Origin: Rariglobus hedericola
GTDB lineage: Bacteria; Verrucomicrobiota; Verrucomicrobiia; Opitutales; Opitutaceae
Length of the DNA stretch: 64,000 bases
Assembly: GCF_007559335.1 (NCBI RefSeq)
Contig: NZ_VMBG01000002.1
Location: forward strand, 736,501-800,500
Reading direction: 5' to 3'
Shown here: piece after piece, positions 46,113 through 54,596 of the stretch
How the letters are laid out: each line of letters begins with the position of its first letter
How positions within the stretch are numbered: the first letter of the stretch is position 1
The notes under the pieces: generated by a model
What the model saw: the letters and a program-made list of their open reading frames with translations, nothing else
Told to the model about the DNA's origin: nothing
Database searches by the model: none
Translations under genes and position numbers: made by a program

Positions 46113-48449
46113 ATGAAAATGCTGCTGAGTATTCGCAGTTTATCCCTCGTCTTGGCCGGCGCGCTTTCGGCCATGTCTGCTTTCGCCGCAACCTATCATG
46201 TCAAACCGGGCGGCAGTGATCTTGCCGACGGTTTGAGCGACGCCAATGCGTGGGCCACCATCGCCAAGGTTAACGCGGCCTCGCTGGTCGCCGGTGATCA
46301 GGTTCTCTTCAAAGCCGGTGGCGTGTATAGCGATGCCACGCTCGTGCCGTCCCATTCGGGCACGTCCGCCAATCGCATTATCTATGGAGCTTACGGCACC
46401 GGCGCGAAGCCGATCCTGACGACGGCGATCGTGCTGCCGTCCTCGGGATGGACCACGGTGGGCGGTAGCGTTTACAGCCGGCCGCTGCCCGTGCAGACGC
46501 GCATGGTGACGGTGAACAACACCTACATGGTCCGCGCCTTGACGCAGGCGGCTTTGCTTGACGGTCAGTATTTTTGGGATGCAGCGGCCACGACGCTTTA
46601 TGTGAAGGATCCCGCGGGCAGTCCGAATACCACGGGCAAGATCTACGAGGCGGCGCAGCGCAACTACGTCGTGCATTCCAGCACGGGAAAGACCTATCTG
46701 ACTTTTTCCGGTCTGCGCCTCGAGAAGGCCAACTACAATCTGGCTGTCGTGGTGTCGTTTTCCCATCACCACACTTTCGAGAACTGTGAATTTTATTTCG
46801 CCAGTTCGAACGGACAGTTCGCATCCGCCGGCGTCATTGCGGACCGCAGCGACGGTGTTCGTGTTCTTAATTGCCGGCTGGCCTGGTTGGAAGGAGACGG
46901 CATCTACGTGCAAAGCGGGGCGGGCGCGGAGATCATCGGCAACGAGATCGATCACCTGCTTGATGAAGGCGGAGACAACGGTCCGGATTGCATCCAGATC
47001 AACGGCATCAAGAGGCCGATCAGCAACTTCATCATCAAGGACAACGTGGTTCGTCGCGAGAGCAACACGACGAACAAAGGCTGTATTATCGTGGCGGATG
47101 CCTCGGGAGGAACGGGAGGTCTCATTTCTGGAAACCGCGTTTACAAGGGGAAGTTCGGCATCGCTTTTTACACCAAGAACACGGTCGTGGAATACAACTA
47201 CATCGAGGATGCCGGTTCCAACGACGCGTTGCGCAGCTGGGAAAATCTGGGCCAGGAAAACAACACCATCCGCTACAACGTGGTGAACCGCTGTCTGGGC
47301 TCGGGCATTACGATCGGCGCGTATGTCACGAGCCCGGCGGTGGCTCCGCCGCAGGCGAACATCCATGTCTATAACAACGTGTTTTATGACACGCTTTACG
47401 GGGCGAATTTCCGTGTGCTGATGTCGGGCTCATTCCGAAACAACATCATCTGGTCGTCGACCGGAACGATGGCCCGGCGCATGCGATTCACCGGTCCGAT
47501 CGGAACGGGGCCCGGACAGACGTTTGTTTCGGACAACAATATCGTGGAGGACCAGGCCACCGGCGACTTCGCGGAGTGGATGGGAACGGATCATGCGACG
47601 ATCACTGCCTATCGAACTGCGTCAGGTCAGGACACGAACACCGTGACAACCAATCCGCTTTGGGTGAATGCCGCCGGCGGGAATTTTCATCTGCAGACTG
47701 CGTCTCCCGCCATTGATGCCGGCGCATCGTTTGGTTCACTCGTGGATTTCGACGGAAATCCCGTGCCCAGTGGCGGCGCGACCGATATCGGAGCACACGA
47801 ACACGGCGGCTTGCTCGCGTATGAGGGTTTTGACTACACGACCGGCACGCTGACATCGGCAAGTGGTGGCTTGGGCTGGACTGGTTCTTGGACGAGCACC
47901 GGCACGGGAGTAGCGGAGGTGCTCACGGGCAGTCTGGCATGGACGGGTCTTCCCGCCACGGGAAATCATCTGCGCATTTACGATGCCACCGGAGGCAATC
48001 AGGAGATCACGCGCACGTTGACCAAGACATTCGGAGCATTGTCAGAGACCTATTGGATTTCGTTTCTCGCCAAAAAAAGGAATTCCGGCCGCGTGGCGTA
48101 TCTCGATCTGGGCAGCTTTAGTTTCAAGGCCTCCAGCGGCAACTGGCAGGTGAAGACGTCTTCGACGAGTTTTACGGATATCACCGGCTCCAACTACGCG
48201 GGCCTGCATCTGATCGTGGTTCGCGTGGATGCGACGGTCTCGGGCGACACCGTTTATGTCTGGGTCGATCCGGTGGTCGCATCGGGGGAGCCTTCGACAA
48301 CCACGGCGGCGGTGACACTCAGCGATCCCGGGTTTACGTTCAACACGGTGAGCATCAAGCACGGGCCGTTCGGCAACCATACCCAGTCCTGCGAGTGGGA
48401 TGAACTGCGGTTCGGTCAAAGTTTCAACGCGGTGGTGACGGGGCCATAG
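46113..48449 (+). CDS. Secreted right-handed beta-helix protein, paralogue 2
   Basis: A 778-residue close paralogue of the preceding protein, with the same signal peptide, beta-helix and C-terminal 'LLAYEGFDYTTGTL' domain. Most residues in the first 200 positions are identical. Length differences are small indels, for example a shorter loop after 'VVHS' and an added 'ASGGTGG' segment. No Shine-Dalgarno sequence precedes it, unlike paralogue 1. The pair is a tandem duplication, perhaps for dosage or for different substrates. Confidence 0.87.
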   Translation: MKMLLSIRSLSLVLAGALSAMSAFAATYHVKPGGSDLADGLSDANAWATIAKVNAASLVAGDQVLFKAGGVYSDATLVPSHSGTSANRIIYGAYGTGAKPILTTAIVLPSSGWTTVGGSVYSRPLPVQTRMVTVNNTYMVRALTQAALLDGQYFWDAAATTLYVKDPAGSPNTTGKIYEAAQRNYVVHSSTGKTYLTFSGLRLEKANYNLAVVVSFSHHHTFENCEFYFASSNGQFASAGVIADRSDGVRVLNCRLAWLEGDGIYVQSGAGAEIIGNEIDHLLDEGGDNGPDCIQINGIKRPISNFIIKDNVVRRESNTTNKGCIIVADASGGTGGLISGNRVYKGKFGIAFYTKNTVVEYNYIEDAGSNDALRSWENLGQENNTIRYNVVNRCLGSGITIGAYVTSPAVAPPQANIHVYNNVFYDTLYGANFRVLMSGSFRNNIIWSSTGTMARRMRFTGPIGTGPGQTFVSDNNIVEDQATGDFAEWMGTDHATITAYRTASGQDTNTVTTNPLWVNAAGGNFHLQTASPAIDAGASFGSLVDFDGNPVPSGGATDIGAHEHGGLLAYEGFDYTTGTLTSASGGLGWTGSWTSTGTGVAEVLTGSLAWTGLPATGNHLRIYDATGGNQEITRTLTKTFGALSETYWISFLAKKRNSGRVAYLDLGSFSFKASSGNWQVKTSSTSFTDITGSNYAGLHLIVVRVDATVSGDTVYVWVDPVVASGEPSTTTAAVTLSDPGFTFNTVSIKHGPFGNHTQSCEWDELRFGQSFNAVVTGP

Positions 48450-48460
48450 GTTGAGCAGGT

Positions 48461-49462
48461 TTACGCCGCGATCTGTTCCGCGCGCAGAACGCGGGCGCGG
48501 CGCAGGGCGCGGGCGTGGTTGGCGGGGTCGATGTTGGCGCCGGTCAACGCGACCAAGACCCGTTTGCCGGCGAGTGAGGACAGGCGTCCGCTTAAACACG
48601 CGGCGAGCGCGGTGGCACCGGCGCCCTCCAGCGTGACGCCGTGGGCTTCGTGCGCGGCGAGCAACGCGAGGGCGAGGTCGTCTTCGCTCACGGTCACCAC
48701 GTCATCCACGAAGGCGTGCGCATGGGCGAAGGTGTGGGCGCCGGTTTGCGCGACGGCGAGTCCGTCGGCAAGCGAGGGGAGCGTGGCGGTGCGCACGGGA
48801 CGGCCGGCCTGACGCGCGGCGACGAGTCCGGCGGCATGCGCGGGCTCCACGCCGATCACCTGCACCTCGGGGCGCAACGCCTTCACAACGGTCGCGACAC
48901 CGGCGAGCAGTCCGCCGCCGCCGACGGGAACCACAAATGCATCCACGTCGGGTTCGGCGAGCAACGCTTCGAGGGCAAGCGTGCCTTGGCCGGCTATGAC
49001 CGACAGGTCGTCGAAGGGATGGACGTAGGCGAGTCCCTGCTCCACGGCGAGAGCGTGGGCATGAACGGAGGCCTCGTCATAGGTGTCTCCGTGGAGCACG
49101 ACACGGGCGCCGAGCGTATGGCAGCGCGTGGCTTTTACGCGCGGGGCGTTGCGGGGCATGACGACGGTGACGGGCACGCCAAGTTCGCGTCCGTGAAACG
49201 CGAGGCCGAGCGCGTGGTTTCCGGCGGAGGCGGCGATGACGCCGCGGGCGCGTTGAGCGGGTGTGAGCGAGGCGAGGGCATTGCGTGCCCCGCGTTCCTT
49301 GAACGAACCCGTGGCCTGGAGGTAGTCGTGTTTGGCGATGATCTCCATGCCCGCCAGATCGCTAAGGCGCGCCGAGGGCGCGCAAGGAGTGACGCGGACG
49401 CCGCCTGCCAGGCGCGTTTGCGCGTGGAGGACGTCGTCGAGGGTGAGCAGGGATGTGTTCAT
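48461..49462 (-). CDS. ilvA: Threonine ammonia-lyase (PLP-dependent)
   Basis: A 333-residue PLP enzyme that deaminates threonine (or serine) to 2-oxobutanoate. The PLP lysine is in 'YLQATGSFKERGARNALASL', the phosphate loop is 'VPVGGGGLLAGVATVVKAL', and the end has 'VALTGANIDPANHA'. The C-terminal ACT regulatory domain of biosynthetic IlvA is absent, so the length is like catabolic TdcB. However, an isoleucine-rich leader and terminator (49507-49661) sit just upstream, which points to isoleucine-responsive control and hence a biosynthetic role. Start at 49462 (MNTSLLTLDDVLHAQTRLAG); the frame is open upstream across the terminator. Confidence 0.88.
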   Translation of the reverse strand: MNTSLLTLDDVLHAQTRLAGGVRVTPCAPSARLSDLAGMEIIAKHDYLQATGSFKERGARNALASLTPAQRARGVIAASAGNHALGLAFHGRELGVPVTVVMPRNAPRVKATRCHTLGARVVLHGDTYDEASVHAHALAVEQGLAYVHPFDDLSVIAGQGTLALEALLAEPDVDAFVVPVGGGGLLAGVATVVKALRPEVQVIGVEPAHAAGLVAARQAGRPVRTATLPSLADGLAVAQTGAHTFAHAHAFVDDVVTVSEDDLALALLAAHEAHGVTLEGAGATALAACLSGRLSSLAGKRVLVALTGANIDPANHARALRRARVLRAEQIAA

Positions 49463-49506
49463 CGAGAAAAAATCTGAAAAGCGGAGAAAGGTCGGAAAAT
49501 ACAGAC

Positions 49507-49539
49507 AACAAAAAGCCCCGGGCTGTGAGGCCCGGGGCT
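49507..49539 (-). terminator. Attenuator terminator of the threonine ammonia-lyase gene
   Basis: The minus-strand stem is AGCCCCGGGC with GCCCGGGGCT (plus arms 49514-49523 and 49530-49539), a perfect 10-bp hairpin followed by a T-run (rc of 49507-49513), 45 bases before the ilvA start. Its 5' arm contains CCCGGGCC, which can pair with GGCCCGGG in the leader (49593-49600), as expected of an antiterminator. Confidence 0.82.
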
Positions 49540-49574
49540 GATGGAAATTCGCGTTTAAAAGTGTGATGATGCGT

Positions 49575-49661
49575 TCACGCGATGCGTCCATGCCCGGGCC
49601 GGCGGCTGATAATAATCATGCCAATAATCATGGCGCGGGCGTTGGTGTTGCGGGAGGTCAT
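49575..49661 (-). CDS. Isoleucine leader peptide (28 aa) for threonine ammonia-lyase
   Basis: A 28-residue ORF on the minus strand, starting with ATG at 49661 and containing the run MIIGMIII (residues 11-18), five isoleucine codons in seven (ATT ATT GGC ATG ATT ATT ATC). It ends in Arg-Arg-Pro-Gly-His-Gly-Arg-Ile-Ala. The terminator of the downstream gene follows 35 bases after the stop. This is the arrangement of an ilv/thr-type attenuator, in which ribosome stalling at Ile codons would allow an antiterminator to form. An alternative in-frame ATG at 49685 would add 8 residues. No Shine-Dalgarno sequence. No such peptide is described to my knowledge for this gene. Confidence 0.72.
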   Translation of the reverse strand: MTSRNTNARAMIIGMIIISRRPGHGRIA

Positions 49662-49808
49662 TGCGGTGAAGCGATTACGAACCATGCGGAAATTGGTGGT
49701 GAAAGCAAGGCCGCGGTCCTGCGGGAGCCGTGCGTTCCCTCTCAAAAATAATTCAAAAAATCTTTCAACTCCGGATGATTTTTTGGCAAAGATGAGTAGA
49801 TTAATCAC

Positions 49809-49939
49809 GTGACCGAGAGGTCACTGACTCCGCCAGATAGTAAGACGAAGATAACCGCCATAGCCGCGGTATTCGGGTCTGAACCCGAAGACGTAGAATA
49901 GTCGCCGCCAGCTCAGAGCTGACGGCGACTTTCTGTTTA
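49809..49939 (+). ncRNA. Array of four hairpins ending in a terminator-like stem, possible small RNA
   Basis: In order: GTGACC/GGTCAC (49809-49814/49819-49824), ACCGC/GCGGT (49854-49858/49866-49870), TTCGGGT/ACCCGAA (49872-49878/49883-49889), and a long stem AGTCGCCG/CGGCGACT (49900-49907/49923-49930) with an inner CAGCT/AGCTG, then TTTCTGTTT on the plus strand. The last stem is terminator-like for the plus strand, and could also end the TonB-receptor transcript from the other side. No convincing plus-strand promoter is visible, so the strand and status as an RNA are tentative. Confidence 0.4.
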
Positions 49940-49956
49940 TAGCGGGCCTGATCTGA

Positions 49957-52050
49957 TCAGAAGCTGGCGCGCACACCGAAGGTAATTGCGCGGCCGGGGA
50001 GCGGGGCGATGTCCTTGATGTTGGCAAAGGAGCTGGCGTTGCGCGCGGACTCGTCGGTGAGGTTGCTGCCGCGCACGAAGAAATCGTAGGTCACGGGATT
50101 CGTCTGCCAACGATAGCCGGCAGAGACGCCGAGAAGGGCGTAGCCATCGGTGGGCGTTTCGCCGGGAGCGCGGTTGCGTTGCTCGGCGGCGTATTGGACG
50201 TCGATGCCGGCGCGCCAGGCGGCGAAACCCCAGTCGAGGGCGACCAGTCCTTTCACAGGTGGAATGCGGGGCAGGTCGGGACCATCGATTTCGCTGGCGC
50301 GGGTGTGGTCGATGTTAAAGCGCAGATCGAGCGTATGGCCGGGTTCGTCGTGCAGATGGAAAACCGTTTCCAGCTCCACGCCGTAGAAGAGCGCGTCGCG
50401 TTGCACGAAGCGAAATTCGGGGAGCGTTTCCTCGTCGCCGCTGCCGGGGATGCCATCCGGATCCTCGAAGACCACGGGCGTCGCGGTGTCCTGAAGGAAG
50501 ATGTATCCATCAAATCGATTCGCGAAGACGGTGAGCGCACCGGTCACGAAGCCGCGGGTTTTGCGCAGACTGAGCTCGGCGCCGAGCGCGGTCTCGTTGT
50601 CGAAGGAGGCGTTGCCGACTTCGTAGGCGTCGGTGCCGATGTGCGGGCCGTCGGCATAGAGTTCCTGCGCGTTGGGTGCGCGGGTGGTGTGCGTGAGGCT
50701 GAAGGCGAGGCTGTAATCGGGGTTGAGCGTGTAGATGACGCCGCTGGAAAGGCTGAGAGTGTCCCGGTCGTCGGAACGTGCGGCGTAGGTGCGCGTAGGG
50801 TCCAGGCCGTTCAGGAAGAGGACGCTGTCGAAGGCATCTGCATCGATGGCGCGGTGTTCGTAGCGGGCGCCCGCCTGCCAGGTGAACGCGCCGGTTTTTG
50901 CTTCTTCAAAAACAAAGAGCGCGAGATTCTGCGTGTCGCTGGTCGGCAGGTAAGCCTCCGCGCCGACCGCGCTGAAATCACTGAAGCCGACCTCGGCACC
51001 GAACGCACCGGTGAAGCCGGCGAGCGGGCCGTGGAGGAGTTCGACGCGACCGTTGTAGCCCTTGTTGGTGAACACGGTGCCGGAGACGCCACCCTCGAAT
51101 TCGGTGTGCTGGTAATCGGCGACGCCGAACTTGGCGCGGGCGCCGGTGAAGATGCCGAAGTCACGGTTGTAATCTGCGGAGAAATCATAGCGACGCTGAC
51201 GCAGCTCGATCTCGACGGACGGCTCGTTGGGCACGCCGTAGGTGGTGTTGAACCCGTTGTAGTTGAGGCCGGCGTTGAAGTCGGGATTCACATAGGAAAG
51301 CCCGATGGAACCGCCGTCCGCGTCGAGTTGGGTATTTGGAATGTGTCCGCGACTGGCAGGGTTGGACGGATCGGCGAAGCCGGGGACTTCCACGTCGTCG
51401 GCCTCGCGGCGGAAACCGTCGAGGTGGAGAACGAAGCCGGATTTTGTTTCGCGATTCGGGGCGAGGGCCACGTCGAGCGAGCCACCGGTGGCGTAGCCGT
51501 TGGTGTTGGTGTCGTAGCGCGAATCGATGGTGCCGGAGAAGGTATTTTCCGGCAGTTCGCTTTCGATGCGGTGATCGATGACGTTGACCACGCCGCCGAC
51601 GGCCGCGCCGCCGTAAAGCAACGAGGCGGGGCCGCGCACGATCTCGATGCGTTTCACGAGAAACGGTTCGACGCTCACGGCGTGATCGGGGCTGGTCGAG
51701 GAGGCGTCGATGGTGTCGGTGCCGTTCTGGAGCACACGGACACGGTTGGCGTCGAGGCCGCGGATCACGGGACGGCTCGCGCCGGGGCCGAAGTAGCTTG
51801 AACTCACGCCCGGCTGGCCGGCGAGGGTTTCACCGAGGGTGGGTTGCTGGCGCAGGAGCAGTTCGCGACCGCCGAGGACGGTGGTGGCGGAGGTCAACTC
51901 GGCCTGGCTACGGGCGTAGGGCGAGGCGGTGACCACGACATTTTCGAGGCTGACGGAATCGTCGGGCGGCGTTGCCGGCGGGACGGTTTGCGCGTGCGCC
52001 AGACTGGTGGCGACGGCGAGTAAGAGGGGAAGACGGACGGAAAAGTGCAT
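49957..52050 (-). CDS. TonB-dependent receptor, ZnuD-like
   Basis: A 697-residue outer-membrane receptor with signal peptide MHFSVRLPLLLAVATSLAHA. The plug domain has 'ENVVVTASPY' (TonB-box region), 'GETLAGQPGVSSSYFGPGAS', 'DASSTSPDHAVSVEPFLVKR' and 'IEIVRGPASLLYGGAAVGGV'; the last two recall the zinc/heme receptor ZnuD, but ligand assignment is inference. The C-terminus is a beta-barrel strand ending in Phe ('GRAITFGVRASF'). The upstream DUF2946-like gene on the same strand fits metal transport. The hairpin at 49900-49930 follows its stop. Confidence 0.9.
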   Translation of the reverse strand: MHFSVRLPLLLAVATSLAHAQTVPPATPPDDSVSLENVVVTASPYARSQAELTSATTVLGGRELLLRQQPTLGETLAGQPGVSSSYFGPGASRPVIRGLDANRVRVLQNGTDTIDASSTSPDHAVSVEPFLVKRIEIVRGPASLLYGGAAVGGVVNVIDHRIESELPENTFSGTIDSRYDTNTNGYATGGSLDVALAPNRETKSGFVLHLDGFRREADDVEVPGFADPSNPASRGHIPNTQLDADGGSIGLSYVNPDFNAGLNYNGFNTTYGVPNEPSVEIELRQRRYDFSADYNRDFGIFTGARAKFGVADYQHTEFEGGVSGTVFTNKGYNGRVELLHGPLAGFTGAFGAEVGFSDFSAVGAEAYLPTSDTQNLALFVFEEAKTGAFTWQAGARYEHRAIDADAFDSVLFLNGLDPTRTYAARSDDRDTLSLSSGVIYTLNPDYSLAFSLTHTTRAPNAQELYADGPHIGTDAYEVGNASFDNETALGAELSLRKTRGFVTGALTVFANRFDGYIFLQDTATPVVFEDPDGIPGSGDEETLPEFRFVQRDALFYGVELETVFHLHDEPGHTLDLRFNIDHTRASEIDGPDLPRIPPVKGLVALDWGFAAWRAGIDVQYAAEQRNRAPGETPTDGYALLGVSAGYRWQTNPVTYDFFVRGSNLTDESARNASSFANIKDIAPLPGRAITFGVRASF

Positions 52051-52163
52051 GATGATACGAACGACTGCAAAGGGATGTATCCGCGCACAATGAAGGCGCG
52101 GGGGTGCGAACAGGAATAAGCACGGGGCTTCGCGCAGGAAGCCGCCGGAAGATCAGCTGAACT

Positions 52164-52514
52164 TTATCCGATGTAGGGCGGTCCGCGCGCCGGCCAAAGC
52201 AAGTGGCGCGGAGCGGAGACCGCGAGTGTGTCCCGCGCAGGCGGCACATTCGCGGTCCAGGTAATACGCGGCGTGGTGATACGCGGCAGGTCGATCGGCG
52301 TGGTGATTCCGTGGCCAAAAAGAGTGATTGCGCAACCGGCGTCGTCCGTTGCGAACGGAGCGTCATGATGGTGGGCTGACGACGAATCGTGCAGATGGGC
52401 GTGCGCCGAGGGGGAGACCGCCAGCAGGCCCAGAGCGAACACCAAGCCTGCAAGCAACCACGTGAGCGCACTCTGGGTGCGGCTGAGAGTGGGAGCTAGG
52501 CGAGGGGATGACAT
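52164..52514 (-). CDS. DUF2946-like His-rich membrane-associated protein
   Basis: A 116-residue protein with an N-terminal membrane segment ('ALTWLLAGLVFALGLLAV') and a short His-rich cluster 'AHAHLHDSSSAHHHDAPF', ending in 'WPARGPPYIG' (DUF2946-type ARGPP tail). Such proteins lie next to TonB receptors and metal-related genes and are thought to be metal-binding accessory factors. It starts 114 bases upstream of the TonB-receptor gene on the same strand. Confidence 0.75.
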   Translation of the reverse strand: MSSPRLAPTLSRTQSALTWLLAGLVFALGLLAVSPSAHAHLHDSSSAHHHDAPFATDDAGCAITLFGHGITTPIDLPRITTPRITWTANVPPARDTLAVSAPRHLLWPARGPPYIG

Positions 52515-52560
52515 GACTGGCTTAGAGTAATAGCAGATGCGTCAAGGGGCGCGCTCGTTT

Positions 52561-53700
52561 TCAGGGCGTGACCAGCGTGCGCACATTAAACAACCACAAG
52601 TCGGGACCGATGCGCTCGGTGCGGGCAAAGACGCGCGAGTTGGGTTTTGCCGCAGTGATCATGTCGGGCGCGGCTTTGAAAATCGTGGTCGTGGCTTTCA
52701 GGAGGCCGGGAATGTCGTCATGGCTGAGCGTGATCGTGCCGGCCTTTGGATTGATGTCGGTGATGCGGCCCTTCAGCGCGTAACCGCGTTGGTCTTCGGG
52801 ACGCGGATCGCAGCCGCAGGTGTCGGCTTCGGCCAGCAAGGAGGCATCGGGCAACGTAATCAGGCGGGCGACGGGTTGGCCTGAAACGGTATAGGCGAGG
52901 CGCAGTTGGGCGGGCGTGGTATCGCCATCTTTGATACGAGTGAGTCGCGGGTGGCCGGGATCGGGGGCGAGACGGGCGAGTTGCACCGGCACGCTCAGCG
53001 TGCCTTGGGGTGAGATGCGGCGAAGCAGAATGACGTAGTCGGTTTCGAGGCGTTCCACCCAGGAGACGAGTTGCGCGCCATCATCAAGGAGGACGATGGA
53101 AACGCGGCCGATGGGGGCGATGTCGTCAACGCGGAGGGGAATAAGCCATTGGCTGCCGGCGTTGCTGGAGGTGGCCACATTGATGCGCGGACCTTCGGCG
53201 GCGGTGAACCAGGCGACCGCGACATGGGACCCGCGGCTGTCGATGGCCGGACCCTCGCCGACGGGATCATCCAGTGTGCGCCAGTCGTCTTGATTGAGCG
53301 TGGTGGCCGGTTGCCAGGCGCCGTCTGCGAAACGGGCGGTGCGCAAATCACGAGTGTCGCCTTCGCCACGACCGCGCCAGACGAGCAGCGCGGAGTTGTC
53401 GGCAAACGCGACCAAGACAGGCGGGCAACCGGCGGTGGCATGCGGATCGAGCACATACGAAGCGCCCTTGGTCAGATCAAAAAGGAGTTCTTCGCCGGCC
53501 AGCCAGACGGTGAGTTCACGACCATCGGTCAACGTAACGCGGGCGCGGGCATCTGTTTCGGTGCGCGTGGATGCGGAGGTTGATGCGGGCACCGCGACGA
53601 GCTGGTTGTGCACAACAAACGTCGGAGAGTCCGTGGCGGCACGCACCCCGGAGGCAGCCGTCAGCAAACCAAGGAGTAAAAACAGGGGGCGCGATTGCAC
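52561..53700 (-). CDS. Exported protein with sialidase-like body and CusF-like C-terminal domain
   Basis: A 379-residue protein that starts with GTG at 53700 (Val-Gln-Ser-Arg-Pro-Leu..., translated as Met), giving the signal peptide 'SRPLFLLLGLLTAASGVRA'. The frame is open upstream, but those residues have no signal peptide. The middle has repeated 'ARVTLTDGRELTVWL' and 'NVATSSNAGSQWLIPLRVDD' blocks, resembling BNR-like propeller strands. The C-terminal 80 residues ('GYALKGRITDINPKAGTITL' to 'DLWLFNVRTL') match the OB fold of CusF, a periplasmic copper/silver-binding protein, although the Met/Trp metal ligands are not conserved. A 'TCGCDPRPED' motif precedes it. Metal-related role is inference. 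Confidence 0.72.
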   Translation of the reverse strand: MQSRPLFLLLGLLTAASGVRAATDSPTFVVHNQLVAVPASTSASTRTETDARARVTLTDGRELTVWLAGEELLFDLTKGASYVLDPHATAGCPPVLVAFADNSALLVWRGRGEGDTRDLRTARFADGAWQPATTLNQDDWRTLDDPVGEGPAIDSRGSHVAVAWFTAAEGPRINVATSSNAGSQWLIPLRVDDIAPIGRVSIVLLDDGAQLVSWVERLETDYVILLRRISPQGTLSVPVQLARLAPDPGHPRLTRIKDGDTTPAQLRLAYTVSGQPVARLITLPDASLLAEADTCGCDPRPEDQRGYALKGRITDINPKAGTITLSHDDIPGLLKATTTIFKAAPDMITAAKPNSRVFARTERIGPDLWLFNVRTLVTP

Positions 53701-53821
53701 AGGTCTAGGTATGCAACCGGAACAGGCTGGAGACAAGCCGTGCGCAGGGTTTTCGAGCAAGCGAACAGGAGTTGGCGCCAGTGGACTTGCTGCTCGTCTA
53801 GCGGGTGTTAAGCTCGAAATC

Positions 53822-54502
53822 GTGCTCTCGAAACCGATTCCGCCTTGGATTCTTGCTGGTGGTTTTGTGCTCACCTGCGCGGCGGGGAGCATCAATGCAG
53901 TGGGTTTTCTGGGGATGCACCATCAGGCGATCTCGCACATGTCGGGAACCGTCACGGTGCTGAGCAATGAATTGGCGACGGGCCAATTTTCGCTGGCGTG
54001 GTATGCGGTCATGGTGGTGCTGGCTTTTTTTACGGGCAGTGTGTTGAGCGCGGTGATCATTCGCCAAAGCGCGCTCAAACTCGGGCGCCGTTACGGGGTG
54101 GCGCTGATGCTGGAATCGGTGTTGCTGATCGTGGCGAGCCGGCTGCTCGCGCATGGTGATTACATGGGAGAGTGTCTGGCGGCGATGGCGTGCGGTCTGC
54201 AAAATGCGATGGCGACGCATTACAGTGGCGCGATTATTCGCACGACGCATGTGACGGGAATCATCACCGATCTGGGAATTGCGGTGGGGTTGAAATTCAC
54301 GGGGGAGCCGATTGAAAAGCGCAGGACGGGATTGCTGCTGGTATTGCTCGCAGGGTTTTTCACCGGCGGAATTCTGGGCAGCTGGGGCTACACGCTGCTA
54401 GGGTTTGATACCCTGTTGTTTCCCGCGGCGCTGACCGGCGTGGCGGGCGGTGGTTATTTTGCATACAAATACTTTGCGCGCCGGGGCATGGCTGAATCTT
54501 AA
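53822..54502 (+). CDS. DUF1275 (YoaK) family membrane protein
   Basis: A 226-residue protein with six hydrophobic segments. 'AGSINAVGFLGMHHQAISHM', 'SGTVTVLSNEL', 'CGLQNAMATHYSGAIIRTTH' and 'VTGIITDLGIAVGL' are the DUF1275 signatures. The start is GTG at 53822; no ATG lies nearby, and the long upstream extension in this frame is not credible. Divergent from the CusF-like gene. Function unknown. Confidence 0.85.
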   Translation: MLSKPIPPWILAGGFVLTCAAGSINAVGFLGMHHQAISHMSGTVTVLSNELATGQFSLAWYAVMVVLAFFTGSVLSAVIIRQSALKLGRRYGVALMLESVLLIVASRLLAHGDYMGECLAAMACGLQNAMATHYSGAIIRTTHVTGIITDLGIAVGLKFTGEPIEKRRTGLLLVLLAGFFTGGILGSWGYTLLGFDTLLFPAALTGVAGGGYFAYKYFARRGMAES

Positions 54503-54568
54503 CCAGCACTAGAGTAGAAAAATCAGCATTTTTTGGAAAACGATATTCTCGGCTTGCCAGCTCTTCAT

Positions 54569-54583
54569 TGAGAACAAGTCTCA
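54569..54583. promoter_or_regulatory. Fur-box-like palindrome before the Spy-like gene
   Basis: TGAGA-ACAAG-TCTCA matches the TGAGA-N5-TCTCA core of a Fur box. It ends 13 bases before the ATG at 54597, overlapping the likely promoter. A second site of the same form is at 62984-63000. Confidence 0.6.
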
Positions 54584-54596
54584 GTATCTTATTATT

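Noticed and set aside
43698-48449. Beta-helix proteins as phage tail spikes
   Set aside because: Both have signal peptides and a C-terminal jelly-roll-like domain, and no phage genes are near.
49821-50027. A minus-strand Tyr/Gly/Arg-rich ORF over the hairpin array
   Set aside because: It starts inside the TonB receptor gene in another frame and has no independent start codon after that gene; the bases are better explained by conserved hairpins.
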